Counted from the first letter of the stretch, positions 49,403 to 59,644 are shown. The stretch is 64,000 nt of DNA from Ascoidea rubescens DSM 1968 (GCF_001661345.1 NW_017962916.1:9369-73368); one strand, 5' to 3'. Program-made: numbers and translations. Notes: generated by a model from the letters alone, not told the origin.

Positions 49403-49696
49403 TTAGGGTTTTCCGAAATAATAATCTAACAGTTCTTGTGTAGCAGCACAGTGCAGCTTTGGCGGTGCCAAGCACAGATCACTGTCTTCCAAGAGCTCTT
49501 TTGCCTCGGATTTGTTGTTTATGTCCTGCACAATGCTATCTCTCGGCCTGTAATTCTGGTGGTTCAGCACTGGGCCAGGGAAAACGGGTCTCCAGAGCTG
49601 GAGATGATGCTGGAAAAGACGGATCTGAGTATTTCCAGAAGAATTGGGCTTTCCAGCGCTTTGTGTCCCATTGGATAAGCAAAATCTTTGGAGCAT
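49403..49696 (-). CDS. Dubious small ORF, 97 aa
   Basis: An ATG at 49696 opens a 97-aa frame that ends LLDYYFGKP. It has no low-complexity tract and a few Cys residues (DLCLAPPKLHCAATQ). I recognise no family. Two other frames of similar size overlap it, one on each strand, in a block with raised GC and few stops, so it may be chance. It lies upstream of the dehydrogenase gene and could be a divergent neighbour. Confidence 0.25.
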   Translation of the reverse strand: MLQRFCLSNGTQSAGKPNSSGNTQIRLFQHHLQLWRPVFPGPVLNHQNYRPRDSIVQDINNKSEAKELLEDSDLCLAPPKLHCAATQELLDYYFGKP

Positions 49697-50013
49697 GATA
49701 ACCTCCACCGATAAGCGAAATTCATTGGTTCTAAACTGGAAGATGCCTGCTCCAGCAATTTGGTCTGAACTCTAATCTCCCTGAGCCAGTTATGTTCAAT
49801 ATTTCCAACTGATTTCCCTATTCTTTTACAGGCTCATTTTTGTTGTTGGTTTGCTTGAGTAGTTATTCTGCATTGTGATTTTTAGCATAAATAGGACTGG
49901 ATCTTCCAGAGCTTTTTTTTTTTATTTCACATTGTCTTCTTTCTTTTTCTGCTGAGCTATTTGTTTCTTGATTCACTTGCTTTCCCTTTCATAATCTTTA
50001 TTCTTAAACCATC
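49697..50013 (+). promoter_or_regulatory. Upstream region of the dehydrogenase gene
   Basis: 317 bases, T/C-rich in the last 150 bases before the ATG at 50014, as in many yeast promoters. No specific site was recognised. Confidence 0.4.
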
Positions 50014-50832
50014 ATGTCTGTTCTAACTGGAAATGCAGCCGATTTGTTTTCTTTGGATGGAAAAGTTGCTCTTATTACTGGTGCAACAAATGGAATTGGT
50101 CAAATTATGGCTGTTGCTTTAAGTGAAGCCAATATCTATCAGATAATATTCGTACATAGACCAGCAACAGATCCAACTAAAACAATAGACTTGTTAGTCA
50201 ACGCATCCAAGAACAAGATTATCGTCTCCTCTATTGATTGCGATCTATCTTCTGAAAACTTGAAAATCGAGCAAATTGATGAAAAAATTGTTCAAAAAGC
50301 TATAAATTTATCCTACAAGAAAAAAATAGACATCTTAATCAACAACGCAGGGATCACTGTCCTGCATCCTTTCATTCAATTTCCTGACGACGAAATCGAC
50401 GAAATCTTTTATATAAATTGGAGAGTTCCTGCAAAATTGGCTCAATTGGTTGGTCAACATATGATTGAAAACAAAGTCAGGGGCAAAATTATTTTCACCT
50501 CTTCTGTTTTATCGGTTTCGGGGGCTCTAAACTTGCTTCCTTATGTTAGTACCAAAGGTGCTATTACACAAACAGTCAAAGCTTTGTCAAATGAATGGTC
50601 AAAATATGGAATAAATGTAAATGCCTTAGGTCCTGGTATAGTTGAAACTAAAATGTCTGATTATGTCCAAAAAGATGAAAGAATTAAAGGCATTTTAATT
50701 GCTAAAACTCCCTATGGTAGATTGGGTCTTTGCGACGATTTAAAAGGTCCTACCATTTTCTTGTCCTCAAAAGCCTCAGATTTTATGTGCGGTTCTACTC
50801 TTTTTATTGATGGTGGTTATTTAGGTGTTTAA
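50014..50832 (+). CDS. Short-chain dehydrogenase/reductase, 2-deoxy-D-gluconate 3-dehydrogenase-like
   Basis: 272 aa from ATG 50014. Classical SDR fold with NAD(P)-binding motif TGATNGIGQ (about 21-29), NNAG (about 111-114), a catalytic Ser in SSVLSVSG, and YVSTK (Tyr 177, Lys 181). NALGPGIVETKM and LFIDGGY near the end are typical. SDRs of the KduD/gluconate-5-dehydrogenase type start in this way (LFSLDGKVALITGATNGIG), so a sugar or polyol acid substrate is plausible, but SDR substrates cannot be read from sequence. No signal peptide or peroxisomal tail is seen. It is convergent with STE11. Confidence 0.85.
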   Translation: MSVLTGNAADLFSLDGKVALITGATNGIGQIMAVALSEANIYQIIFVHRPATDPTKTIDLLVNASKNKIIVSSIDCDLSSENLKIEQIDEKIVQKAINLSYKKKIDILINNAGITVLHPFIQFPDDEIDEIFYINWRVPAKLAQLVGQHMIENKVRGKIIFTSSVLSVSGALNLLPYVSTKGAITQTVKALSNEWSKYGINVNALGPGIVETKMSDYVQKDERIKGILIAKTPYGRLGLCDDLKGPTIFLSSKASDFMCGSTLFIDGGYLGV

Positions 50833-51138
50833 ATTTATTCTCTTTAAAAAAGACAATCTCATTTATATCCTTTTAGTATACTCTGCAAACGTTCTCTTTG
50901 AAACTAGTAAAACCAATAAATCTAGTAAAGCTAGTAAAGCTAACCAATTCTATTACAATATTCACTATCAATCCTACTAATTTTATGTTGCAATATTTAT
51001 ATTAAAATTATCATTCATAATTCCTAATTTTAATAACTTGGCTCACAAAATTATATAAACGATACAATTTATAGAATTTATAAAATCTATAAAATCTATA
51101 AAATCTATACAATTTATACAATTCATGTAAATCACAAG
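50833..51138. other. Convergent 3' region between the dehydrogenase gene and STE11
   Basis: 306 bases with short imperfect repeats (CTAGTAAA near 50905-50940, and TATAAAATC near 51070-51110). No gene was seen. Confidence 0.5.
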
Positions 51139-53742
51139 TCATATCTTGGGTAAAATTAATGTCTTTAAAAACGGATGATAAAGTAGCTCTGCAGCTGAAG
51201 GTCTTATGAGATAATCCACTACAAACGTCTTTTCCAAAAAGTTTTTAGCATCCTTCGTACACTTTTCTGGAATATCGGGATATTTTTTACCACCAATTCG
51301 AAAAATTGCTTGAGTTATATCCAATGTTGGATAAGGATGCTTTCCTGTTAACATTTCCACAACCAAACACCCGAGAGACCAAATATCGGTTCTTTCTGTA
51401 TATGCAGTTTGGTTCACAACTTCTGGAGCCATCCAATAAACAGACCCTTGCATAGATGCTCTTTTCGATGTTTTGTCTTTAGATGTAAGCTTTTTGGATA
51501 TACCCAAATCTGTAATTTTAACACAACCTTTATTGTCAATTAAAATATTCCCACCTTTAATATCTCGGTGTATAATATGTTTGGAATGCAAATACTTTAA
51601 TCCAACTAAAACTTGTCCGGTAAAATTTCTCACTAAAGGCTCTTCAAAGGGTCCATAATTGTTTAACATTGAAGATACTGAACCACCAGGAACATACTCC
51701 AAAAAAATATTCAAATAGTTTGAATCATAATTCGAGCCCAAATATCGCACAATATTTTCATGGCTTAACTCTTTTAATAAACTAATTTCATGTTGTAAAG
51801 ACTCCACCATTGGATTGGACTTGGTGTTTGGAGAAACATTCTTTGGAATTTCAACTCTTTTGACAGCCATAAGTTCTCCAGTTAGTGCATTTAGCCCTAA
51901 ATAAACTACACCAAAGCTTCCAGCTCCAATTCTTGAACCCTTTAGCCATTTAGTAGGACCTTGTGAATAATTTGCTGCTTCTAAAATTGATAAATCTTCC
52001 AATATGGATCTTTCTTCATCTTCACCCTTTATCGTCTGTGCATCTGAGTTATAAAAATCGGTATTATTATCACTCATATCAATATCAATAGTTTCAGTGT
52101 TACCAAGCTCATTATTATGAACCATTATCGATAATCTGTTATTATTATTATTATTATTATTATTATCACTATTATCACTATTATTATTGTGTATATTATT
52201 ATTGGGTATATTACTATTGGGTATATTACTGCTATTATGATTATTATCATTTTCATCATCTGAAATCGATATACTATGTTGTAAGCTTGATTTTTTATTT
52301 GAATGGTATTTTGGAGATTTTAGAGTTGAAAAATTATCAAACTCTTCAAAACTGTTATTACCATTATTATAAATTAAGTTATTATTGATATAATTATCAC
52401 CAATGGTTTTCCTTTTATTGGAATTGATTGATAAAGTTGAAAAATTTGAACTGAAAGAAAAACTTGAAGATGAAGACATTATAGAATCTCTTATGTCAGA
52501 AGATAGATCTAGCATTGATAATTTCGAGCAAGCTCTGGACAATCTAACCGAATTTCTAATAGTTTCTCGCAATTGGGTCGAGTCTGCATCAGGGAAATAT
52601 TCAGCTAAATTAGTTGAAATCAATTCACTTGGAGGCCTTTGGCCATAGACAGTCTTGAAATTATCTGGATTGATGGTTTCGTCAATAATAATGTTAGGCA
52701 ATACTTTTTGGTTTGTTTTGTTTTTATTTTTTGATATATAGTGATTCTTGTTATTAGAAGATGATTGAGAGGCTATTTCAACGGATTTATTGATTGCCTT
52801 TTGAGATGGTTTTTGATTTGATTTAATAAAAATGATTCTATTTTTCTCTTCCCTTGTTTGTGAATGACAAATAGCCATTAACTCTATATCATGAATTAAA
52901 TGCAAATTCTTAGTATTATCTATTGTATAGTAAGTGTTGTAATTTTCAGCTAAATCTTTGATATTTAAATGTTTTAATAATCTGTTTTTAATTGTATCAA
53001 CATTATAGCAGCCATCTACATAAATTTTATCGGTTGAACCATCGATTAAGATAAAAGTGACCTCTTTGTTATTTACTGTAGACTTATTATCAACAGGAGA
53101 GGAAGCCGAAGATTTGTTTTTGGTTGCTATTGGGATAAATATTGGTGGGTCAATTTTAAGGGTTTCATCACTATCATTGGATTTAATTGTATCTGTAGTT
53201 GGCGACTCGGTTTTCTTTTTTTTAAGAATACTTTTATTATTGATTTTGTTGCTATTATTTTTGGGATTATGGGAATGATCAAAATGGTTGGTATCCGTAT
53301 CATTCTTATTAAGAATATCAGATTGAGAGTTCAAAAATTGGTCAATAAAGAGGGATATTAGCTGGCTATCTTTATTAAGGTTATTGTTTAATTTTCTCAC
53401 TTTTAACAATTCAATTGAATTTTCGAAAATTATTAAATCGCCAACTTTATTGATGCCTAGTTCTTTTAGCAAAGTGTAATCCAAGTTCAAGATGAGATCC
53501 AAAGATTTTATGTCGTTTTCTTTGAACAATCTGTAATATTGCTTGCAGTTAATTTCATCTAGCCAAGTTTTGATATCAAAATTTTTGAGGATATCAGAGT
53601 TTGGAGATCGGTTATTGTGGGAGGAGTGCGAAGATGAGACATGGTCGCTAATACACGAAAAGGGGTGTTAGTAGCATTAACATATTGAAGAAAATATGGC
53701 AAACGCATCAACAACTTACATCAAAGGAGATATAGCTACCAT
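51139..53742 (-). CDS. STE11: MAP kinase kinase kinase Ste11, spliced
   Basis: CDS is complement(join(51139..53647,53720..53742)), 843 aa. Ste11 activates Ste7 and Pbs2 in the mating, filamentous and high-osmolarity pathways. The long exon without splicing would start inside the SAM domain. A 23-base first exon (MVAISPL) restores the full SAM domain (about 32-96: FDIKTWLDEINCKQYYRLF, LNLDYTLLKELGI), which binds Ste50. About 204-290 matches the Ras-binding-like region (VTFILIDGSTDKIYVDGCY). The kinase domain is about 571-840: IGAGSFGVVYLG, HRDIKGGNILID, GSVYWMAPEVV and IWSLGCLVVEMLTGKHPY. The usual DFG is DLG (KITDLGISKKL). ATP14 is divergent. Confidence 0.93.
53648..53719 (-). other. Spliceosomal intron of STE11 (72 bases)
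   Basis: Donor GTAAGT, exact branch site TACTAAC (plus-strand 53667-53673) and acceptor TAG at 53650-53648. The join keeps frame and completes the SAM domain. Confidence 0.9.
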
Positions 53743-54108
53743 TTTCTGGCTGTTTTCTGGCTGTTTTCTGGTGATACAGGCGATTTCTCTGCTGATTGAG
53801 CTGCTCGTCCTGAGTGAGTTGGGCAATGCTTATCTGCGTTGAAATTTCAAAGTGGGCAAGCGCAGCAGGGCCCTCCGTAACACTCCAATTGGGAAATCAC
53901 AGGGGCCTTGCGTCTGGGCAGGTCACCTGATCTTTGACAAATCAGATCAAGCCAATCGTTTTTCATTTTCTCAGTGCCTTTACTGAAAACCCCCAATCGT
54001 GCAGGCCGTATTGGAAGAAGCAGAATCGACACAGCATCGACACAGCAGATATAATACTCGCAGAAGCAAGTTCAATATTAACCAAAAGTTATCAATTAGG
54101 TCGTGAAA
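53743..54108. promoter_or_regulatory. Divergent upstream region of STE11 and ATP14
   Basis: 366 bases with a threefold repeat of TTTTCTGGCTG near 53744-53771. I looked for the Ste12 pheromone-response element TGAAACA and saw none. Short frames here lack support. Confidence 0.4.
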
Positions 54109-54474
54109 ATGTTATCTCAAATTTCTAAATCAAGTATTCGTACATTATCATTCCAAAATGTTGCTATCAGATCATTTTCAAGCTCTATGGCCAGAAGAAA
54201 CTTGCTCCAAGACTTGTACATCAACGAATTAAAAGCATACAAACCAACTCCATTGTCTGCTGCAGATGCTGAAGGAAATGTCAAACCATTTACTTTACCT
54301 GCTGCTCCAAAAGTCCCATCTCCAGAACTAGATTTGAGTACCGATTTAGATGCTTTTAAAGCCCAAGCAGTTGAAACCGAATCCGCAACACATGAAGTTT
54401 CTGCCTCTTCTGAAAATGCCGCTGATGACTGGTTTGTATTAGAAGAACTTCCATCTGGATTACACCACCACTAA
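54109..54474 (+). CDS. ATP14: Mitochondrial ATP synthase subunit h (Atp14)
   Basis: 121 aa from ATG 54109 (S. cerevisiae Atp14 is 124 aa). Peripheral stalk subunit of F1Fo ATP synthase. Residues 1-31 (MLSQISKSSIRTLSF, IRSFSSSMARR) are a basic, Ser-rich mitochondrial presequence. The mature part has NLLQDLYINELKAYKPTPLS, DAEGNVKPF and an acidic C-terminal half ending DDWFVLEELPSG, all matching the family. A GTG two codons upstream is not needed. Unlike many neighbours it has no low-complexity tract. Confidence 0.93.
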   Translation: MLSQISKSSIRTLSFQNVAIRSFSSSMARRNLLQDLYINELKAYKPTPLSAADAEGNVKPFTLPAAPKVPSPELDLSTDLDAFKAQAVETESATHEVSASSENAADDWFVLEELPSGLHHH

Positions 54475-55448
54475 GTGCAAACTTGATACACTATAATTCA
54501 ATACACTACAATTCAATACAATTCAACTGATATTTAATTTATTATAATGACTTCAAGAAACTTTTATATCTATCATAAAAAATTGATGTGGGAATGGCCA
54601 GTTTTCATACTATCGCTCTGAAAAATCAATTCTGCATTACAAACTAGTTTTCAATACATATTCTATTTAGTTCTAGCATTTCTACAATCCCATTTCCAAC
54701 AGTCTCTACTCCCATGGTCTCTACTTCCATGTAAATGAGACCCATCTCAACAGAGCCACTTGCTCACGTGCTCAAACCTATCTGAAGGCACGAGGATACT
54801 AAAGCGGGTAACGTTTTGTAAATTTAGTAGTATAAAACAAAAAGCGTGCTTCCTATCCTTCTTCTCCTTCTTCTTCTTTTTTCTCTAAATCAAACGTGTT
54901 AAAACGTGCGGAATCCGGATTTTCGTGTTGCCTGTTGTTCACTTTTTCTACTGGGCTACGGGCGTCAACTATCTGGAAAGACCAACTGATCATCTCAATG
55001 CCTGTGCAATGTTTGGCAAAAGAACCACTAATCTTGCAGTTAGTTGGTGTATAATCATTGTGGGCTGGCAGATCGTACATCTTTTACTTGTATTAGTTTA
55101 TTTACATATATTGTAGTACTTTGTTTGGATATATTAATATCATGTAAATATTTTGATTTCGGATTAAAACTATCTTTAGTTTTGAAAAACACTGAAAAAA
55201 ATGTTGAAATTTGATTTGATTTGAAAATTAAGAGAAAACTAGCATCGAAATTTGCGCTTTGAAACTGAAATTCAAATAAACAATAAATCTAGATATTTAA
55301 ATTTGCGTATAAAAAAGTATTTCACGGGTCTTAATAAATGAAATGCAGCAAAAAAAAAAAAAAAAAATTCAAAAAACAANACACATAACAGCCAAATAAC
55401 ATTATTAGCAATATTAATAGTTGGATCTAGAATTTTAATCAAAGTTCG
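54475..55448. other. Convergent intergenic region between ATP14 and SNF4
   Basis: 974 bases, mostly AT-rich, with a run of about 18 A near 55351 and an N at 55380. A frame from 54925 (no ATG at its start) ends in a hydrophobic segment that resembles a small membrane peptide, but it has no supported start. CACGTG at about 54765 is an E-box palindrome. No RNA gene was recognised. Confidence 0.45.
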
Positions 55449-56516
55449 TCATGTCTCTCCAAATAAAATGTATCTTAAAATGTCACTTAAAGTTAATAAC
55501 CCTAACAACTTTCCTTCCTCATCAACAATAAACAACCTATGTAGTTTAGATGTTTTAATAAGCTCCAAGATTGTCGCTAATTTATCGTTCAATGTACAAA
55601 CGTAAACACCCTCAAATGTATCTGGTCTTTTCATCAATGCTTGTCCAACCGTTAAATATAGCTCTTGATTATTTATTCCAGATTTGACTAAACTTAAAAC
55701 ATCAACCGCTTCATAAACATTCAACAATTTAAAATTCTCATCAACAATAGGCACTGATGATATGCCCTTTGTAGCTAGTAAATTTATAACAGTTCTAACT
55801 GGAGTGTGCATCCTTGCTACCGATAGTTCTTCATATTTCTTTTCAAATTTGATATCCTTTAGCGGTTTCATCAACATTCTTGTTTCTTTACAATTTAATG
55901 CAACAAATTTTAATATACGATACTGTGTTAAAACTGATACAATAATCTCTCGATGAGTTGCTTTGTCTTCATCGACTAATGGAATTCTTCTTGCTTTTGT
56001 CTTTAACATTTGATCGCATGCCAAAAAAATTGAGCTGAATGGTGGTGTGGATATTTTTTCAATTGGTTCAACCCCAATTGCCTTCTCAATTTCTCTTAAA
56101 CTGTCTAGTGTTAATCGATCTAAATTATGACGTTGATCTTGCTCAGGGTTTCTATGGAAATATTGAATAACATTAATAAAATCTGCTGAGGTTAATAACC
56201 CTGCAAATCTTGATGTCTTGCTATTCCATAGTGGTGCTGAAACTATAGAATTTTGCAATAATATATTCAATGCTCTTTTAACACTCAATGATGTATCTAA
56301 AACTATCAATCTAAACGAAACTGGCAAAACATCATAAGAAGATTTGGATTTAAGTGATAAACGAATTGCCTGAATAGCATAGGCTTGATCTCGGTTGATC
56401 TGTTCTTGACCAATTCTTGAAATTGAGGTTAAAATCTCTTCAGGTATTGCATTGTTCTGTTGTTGTTGCTGACGTTCTGTGAAAAACTGTTGAACTTCGC
56501 CTGATGGAAGAGACAT
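55449..56516 (-). CDS. SNF4: AMPK gamma subunit Snf4
   Basis: 355 aa from ATG 56516 (S. cerevisiae Snf4 is 322 aa). Regulatory gamma subunit of the SNF1 kinase complex, needed for growth on non-glucose carbon. It has four CBS repeats forming two Bateman modules that bind adenine nucleotides: DTSLSVKRALNILLQNSIVSAPLW, CDQMLKTKARRIPLVDED, PVRTVINLLATKGISSVPIVDE and NDKLATILELIKTSKLHRLFIVDEEGKL in order. The typical LTSADFINVIQYF and LLTLSDILRYIL segments are present. The N-terminal 40 residues with a Gln run are an extension. I found no in-frame CTG codon. It is divergent from RPO26. Confidence 0.95.
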   Translation of the reverse strand: MSLPSGEVQQFFTERQQQQQNNAIPEEILTSISRIGQEQINRDQAYAIQAIRLSLKSKSSYDVLPVSFRLIVLDTSLSVKRALNILLQNSIVSAPLWNSKTSRFAGLLTSADFINVIQYFHRNPEQDQRHNLDRLTLDSLREIEKAIGVEPIEKISTPPFSSIFLACDQMLKTKARRIPLVDEDKATHREIIVSVLTQYRILKFVALNCKETRMLMKPLKDIKFEKKYEELSVARMHTPVRTVINLLATKGISSVPIVDENFKLLNVYEAVDVLSLVKSGINNQELYLTVGQALMKRPDTFEGVYVCTLNDKLATILELIKTSKLHRLFIVDEEGKLLGLLTLSDILRYILFGET

Positions 56517-56851
56517 TTTGATTGGTCAATATATCCAGTCTATTTAATATATATCTCGTATGCAATAATATATTTGACTTTCTCGTTTCTGGTTCTAGCT
56601 TTTGTTTGCTTTTGTTTTATAATCAATTAAACAAATACAGGCTCGTTAGGAGTTGATTTTCATTTGGGTTGAGATCTAAATAGAATCAGAGAATACGTGG
56701 TTATGTTATCACACGTGCTGTTATGTAAGCATCTACAAACTTTTTACTGAAAAAAAAATTATTTAAAATTGTTATCAATCTTAAAATGATAGCAGAACAA
56801 CTAAAGATCTTCAAGATATCAGTTTATTTGTTTCAATTATCATAATCAAAG
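56517..56851. promoter_or_regulatory. Divergent upstream region of SNF4 and RPO26
   Basis: 335 bases, AT-rich, with a CACGTG-like half (TCACACGTGCTG near 56710). No other site was recognised. Confidence 0.4.
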
Positions 56852-57307
56852 ATGAGTGACTACGGTGACGATGCTCCACACAATGATGGTTTAGATGAGC
56901 AGGTCCTCGAGGAAGATGGAGACTACTTTTCTGATGATCAATATGCTGAGCCTGAAGAACAACCCCAAAAAAAAGCCGAAGAAAGAGTGGATGTTGATAA
57001 AATGGAAGTAGAAGAGGATTCAAATGTTAACAAAAGAAAAACTGTAAGAGATTTGGCCATACCTAGAGAAAAAAGAACAACTACACCTTTTATGACAAAA
57101 TACGAAAGGGCAAGAATTTTAGGTACAAGAGCTTTACAAATATCAATGAATGCACCAGTTTTAGTGGATATTGATGGGGAGACTGATCCTTTACAAATTG
57201 CAATGAAAGAATTGGCTCAGAAAAAAATTCCTTTGGTAATCAGAAGATTCTTACCAGATGGTTCTTATGAAGATTGGGCTTGTAATGAGTTGTTTGTCGA
57301 TATTTGA
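56852..57307 (+). CDS. RPO26: RNA polymerase I/II/III shared subunit ABC23 (Rpb6)
   Basis: 151 aa from ATG 56852 (S. cerevisiae 155 aa). Common subunit of the three nuclear RNA polymerases. The N-terminal 60 residues are acidic, and the conserved C-terminal domain has [52 protein letters not shown] and YEDWACNEL. The gene is uninterrupted, whereas the S. cerevisiae gene is known to carry an intron near its start. It is convergent with an MLC2-like gene, as in S. cerevisiae (YPR187W and YPR188C). Confidence 0.97.
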   Translation: MSDYGDDAPHNDGLDEQVLEEDGDYFSDDQYAEPEEQPQKKAEERVDVDKMEVEEDSNVNKRKTVRDLAIPREKRTTTPFMTKYERARILGTRALQISMNAPVLVDIDGETDPLQIAMKELAQKKIPLVIRRFLPDGSYEDWACNELFVDI

Positions 57308-57575
57308 AATGTTAAAAAGTCTTTTTTCACTGTTTTACTTATTTTTCACTCGATCAAACAACCATTAATTTTTCCATTATAGTTATTATTTTCATTGTTG
57401 ATAAAAATATAAAAATATAAAATTAAAAAAATATGTATATTTATTTTATTTTCGGTATTATCTTTTTGTTTCATTTTTTTCGTTTTTTTTCCACTTTATC
57501 GTTTAACTTATATCTAGCGTTAACTTATTATTTTTTTTCATTATAGTTATTCAATTTTTATTTTATTCATCATTC

Positions 57576-58311
57576 TTAGTCATCTCTTATAGTATTAACA
57601 AACCTTTCTGCCAAAAATATCTCTGTACCATCCATTTCAACTTTAATAAATCCTTTTAAAGCACTGTCGATATCTTTTTCTTTCATTCCAACTATTCTCA
57701 AATTTTCTTTTAAATCCTCTACATCTAGTTTTAATTCTTTCCTTTTTTCATTGCCTTTAAAACCCGCTTCTTCATCCAAATTATCATATGTTGATATCAT
57801 ATTAGATATTGATGAGAGGGTTTTCTTGTGGCCTTTTGCTTTAGAATTCAAGACATCAGTATTATCTTCACTAGTTATATCGAAAACACTAAAGGCCTTC
57901 ATTAACTCTTCCCTTGATGATAATTCGCCCAATTGAGAAGACATTAGGCTTAAAAATGTGGCAAAAGTAATTTCCTTGTCATTTGAGTATGATAGCATTT
58001 TATTTATTTCTTCATTGTTAATAGGTTTATTCAACTGTTTAAAAGTATGAATCAAATCTTTTTCTGTAATCAAGCTATCATTGTCATTATCTATTGCTGA
58101 AAATGCGTCCTTAAGATGAGTAAGTTGTTCTTGTGATAATTGAGAATAGATATCTGTAATGTCTGTTGTCTGATATTGATGAGTTTATTATCTAGTCAGT
58201 ATTGTTGTTGTTGTTGTTATTATTATTATTATTATCATGATCATGATCATGATCATGATTGTAATTATAAAAAACTATTTATTGTTTGTCATGGAAATCC
58301 AAACATACCAT
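57576..58311 (-). CDS. MLC2: EF-hand myosin light chain, MLC2-like, spliced
   Basis: CDS is complement(join(57576..58169,58309..58311)), 198 aa. The first exon is just ATG, followed by GTATGT. The second exon begins after CAG at 58170 and continues TTDITDIYSQLSQEQ. EF-hand 1 has the loop D28-N-D30-N-D32 with FSAI before it. The second repeat region (FATFLSLMSSQLGELS, LMKAFSVFD) is typical of light chains. An insert of about 40 residues, rich in Ser, Lys and Glu, follows FDITSEDNTDV. S. cerevisiae Mlc2 is 163 aa, so the insert accounts for the extra length. The light chain binds the IQ motif of the type II myosin Myo1 at the bud neck. Calmodulin, centrin or Mlc1 are alternatives from sequence alone, but the position beside RPO26 favours Mlc2. 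Confidence 0.85.
58170..58308 (-). other. Spliceosomal intron of the MLC2-like gene (139 bases), containing tandem repeats
   Basis: Donor GTATGT right after ATG, branch-like TACTGAC (plus-strand 58195-58201) and acceptor CAG. It contains CAA and TAA triplet runs and a palindromic ATCATG hexamer array (58234-58259). The downstream exon has no in-frame ATG before the first EF-hand, so a splice is needed. Confidence 0.8.
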
Positions 58312-58522
58312 TGTCGTTGGTTGATGATATATTGTTATCTTTGAAAAATCAGTTCTAGTGACAATCAATAAGATAAACTTGATAAACTTGATAAAACGGC
58401 ATATGTAAACACCGGAAAATGTCGATTACTAAAGCGATAAAGTTGGAATAAAGATCAAAATTAAATAATGCATTTATATATATGTCAAATATACTCTACG
58501 GATATATTTATTTAGTGGCTAT

Positions 58523-59644
58523 TCAAGACTCAGATTTCTGAATAACAGCGTTCTTAGCAAAACCAAAAAACAATTGACCAACAGGCAATCTTAAAGGAGA
58601 TGGAACATCATCCAATTGTAAATTATCCAAATCAACAAAGTTGGCATCTTTAGAATTATCGGATTTTTTATTTTGATTAGTATTTGAGCTGCTTATTCTT
58701 CTACTTCTTGAATTTCTTGCTCTTTTATTTGATAATTTGTGGCCTTGACCTTCGAACTTGTGGAGGTTGGGATTTGAAGAGCCATTTGAGGGTTCCTTTA
58801 GCATTGAAGCGTAGTTTAATTTTTTGGACATTACATTCCTGTTTGGATTATTTAGTGAATTATTATTTCTACTATTTTTTTGTTTTTGAAGAGCTTTGTA
58901 ATCGGGCTCGACATAACCAACAGGAGGCGCAAAATCCGTTTGCAAGTCAGTTTCAATAACACAAATACCATTGTATGAACTTTTTGGTTTGACTTCTAAT
59001 ACTTTGACTTTAAAGATATTATCGTTATAGTTGAATTCGATTATATCGTTGACAGTTAAAGTGGAAAAGTTTCTTAGGGCAGTTTCTAAAACGGCTTTTG
59101 GGTTTGATATATCCAAAAAGTCTACTGACTGAGGCTCTAATTTAACAAAAGAACCCAAGGGTAAATCACTTAAACTGGAAATTTTAATCAATGAACCAGC
59201 TTCGATGTTTAAAGTTAGCATCATCCAATATGGAATGTAAACTCTTCCTTCTTCAGCGGTGAATTCCAAAACACCACTGTGAGTCTTGCTATTAGTTTCT
59301 TCATTGTGTAGTTCAAATAACATTGGGTATCTGATTTTTAATCTTGTCAATTTATCTAGGGCACTGGAAGGTAGAAATATTTTTCCACCGTAGTTTGCTG
59401 AGTCCTTTCTTGAGGAATCAGGCATCATTATTATGGGATAGCATCTGAAATAGTCTTCAAAATGGTTATTTTGAGGAAAATTCATCCCTCCAAAATTTCC
59501 AAAGTTTAAGGAAGGAAATTGAAACTATCAATTTGCCATTCAAATAGAAGATTAGTAAAACAAGAATGAGATGCAAAAAGCCAACAAAAGAGCATTGGTA
59601 ATTGAAGGAAAAAAAAAGTATGGGATCCATGTCAAACATACCAT
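58523..59644 (-). CDS. UFD1: Ufd1, Cdc48 cofactor, spliced
   Basis: CDS is complement(join(58523..59524,59642..59644)), 334 aa. Ufd1 with Npl4 recruits Cdc48 to ubiquitinated proteins for ER-associated and other degradation. The first exon is only ATG, followed by a GTATGT donor; the second exon starts FQFPSLNFGNFGGMNFP, which gives the Phe/Gly-rich Ufd1 N-terminus. Conserved motifs: FEDYFRCYPIIMM, GGKIFLPSSALDKL, IRYPMLFEL, EEGRVYIPYWMM, PLGSFVKLEPQSVDFLDISN, LRNFSTLTVNDIIEF, VLEVKP, ETDLQTDFAPPVGYVEPDY. Without splicing the frame could begin at the internal ATG at 59485 (320 aa), so an unspliced form is possible. Length is close to S. cerevisiae Ufd1 (361 aa). Confidence 0.95.
59525..59641 (-). 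other. Spliceosomal intron of UFD1 (117 bases)
   Basis: Donor GTATGT right after ATG, branch site TACTAAT (plus-strand 59551-59557) and acceptor TAG. Same layout as the neighbouring MLC2-like gene. Confidence 0.85.

Noticed and set aside
54925-55116. Small membrane-like frame between ATP14 and SNF4
   Set aside because: No ATG at its start and no splice signals that give one; the hydrophobic end could be chance.
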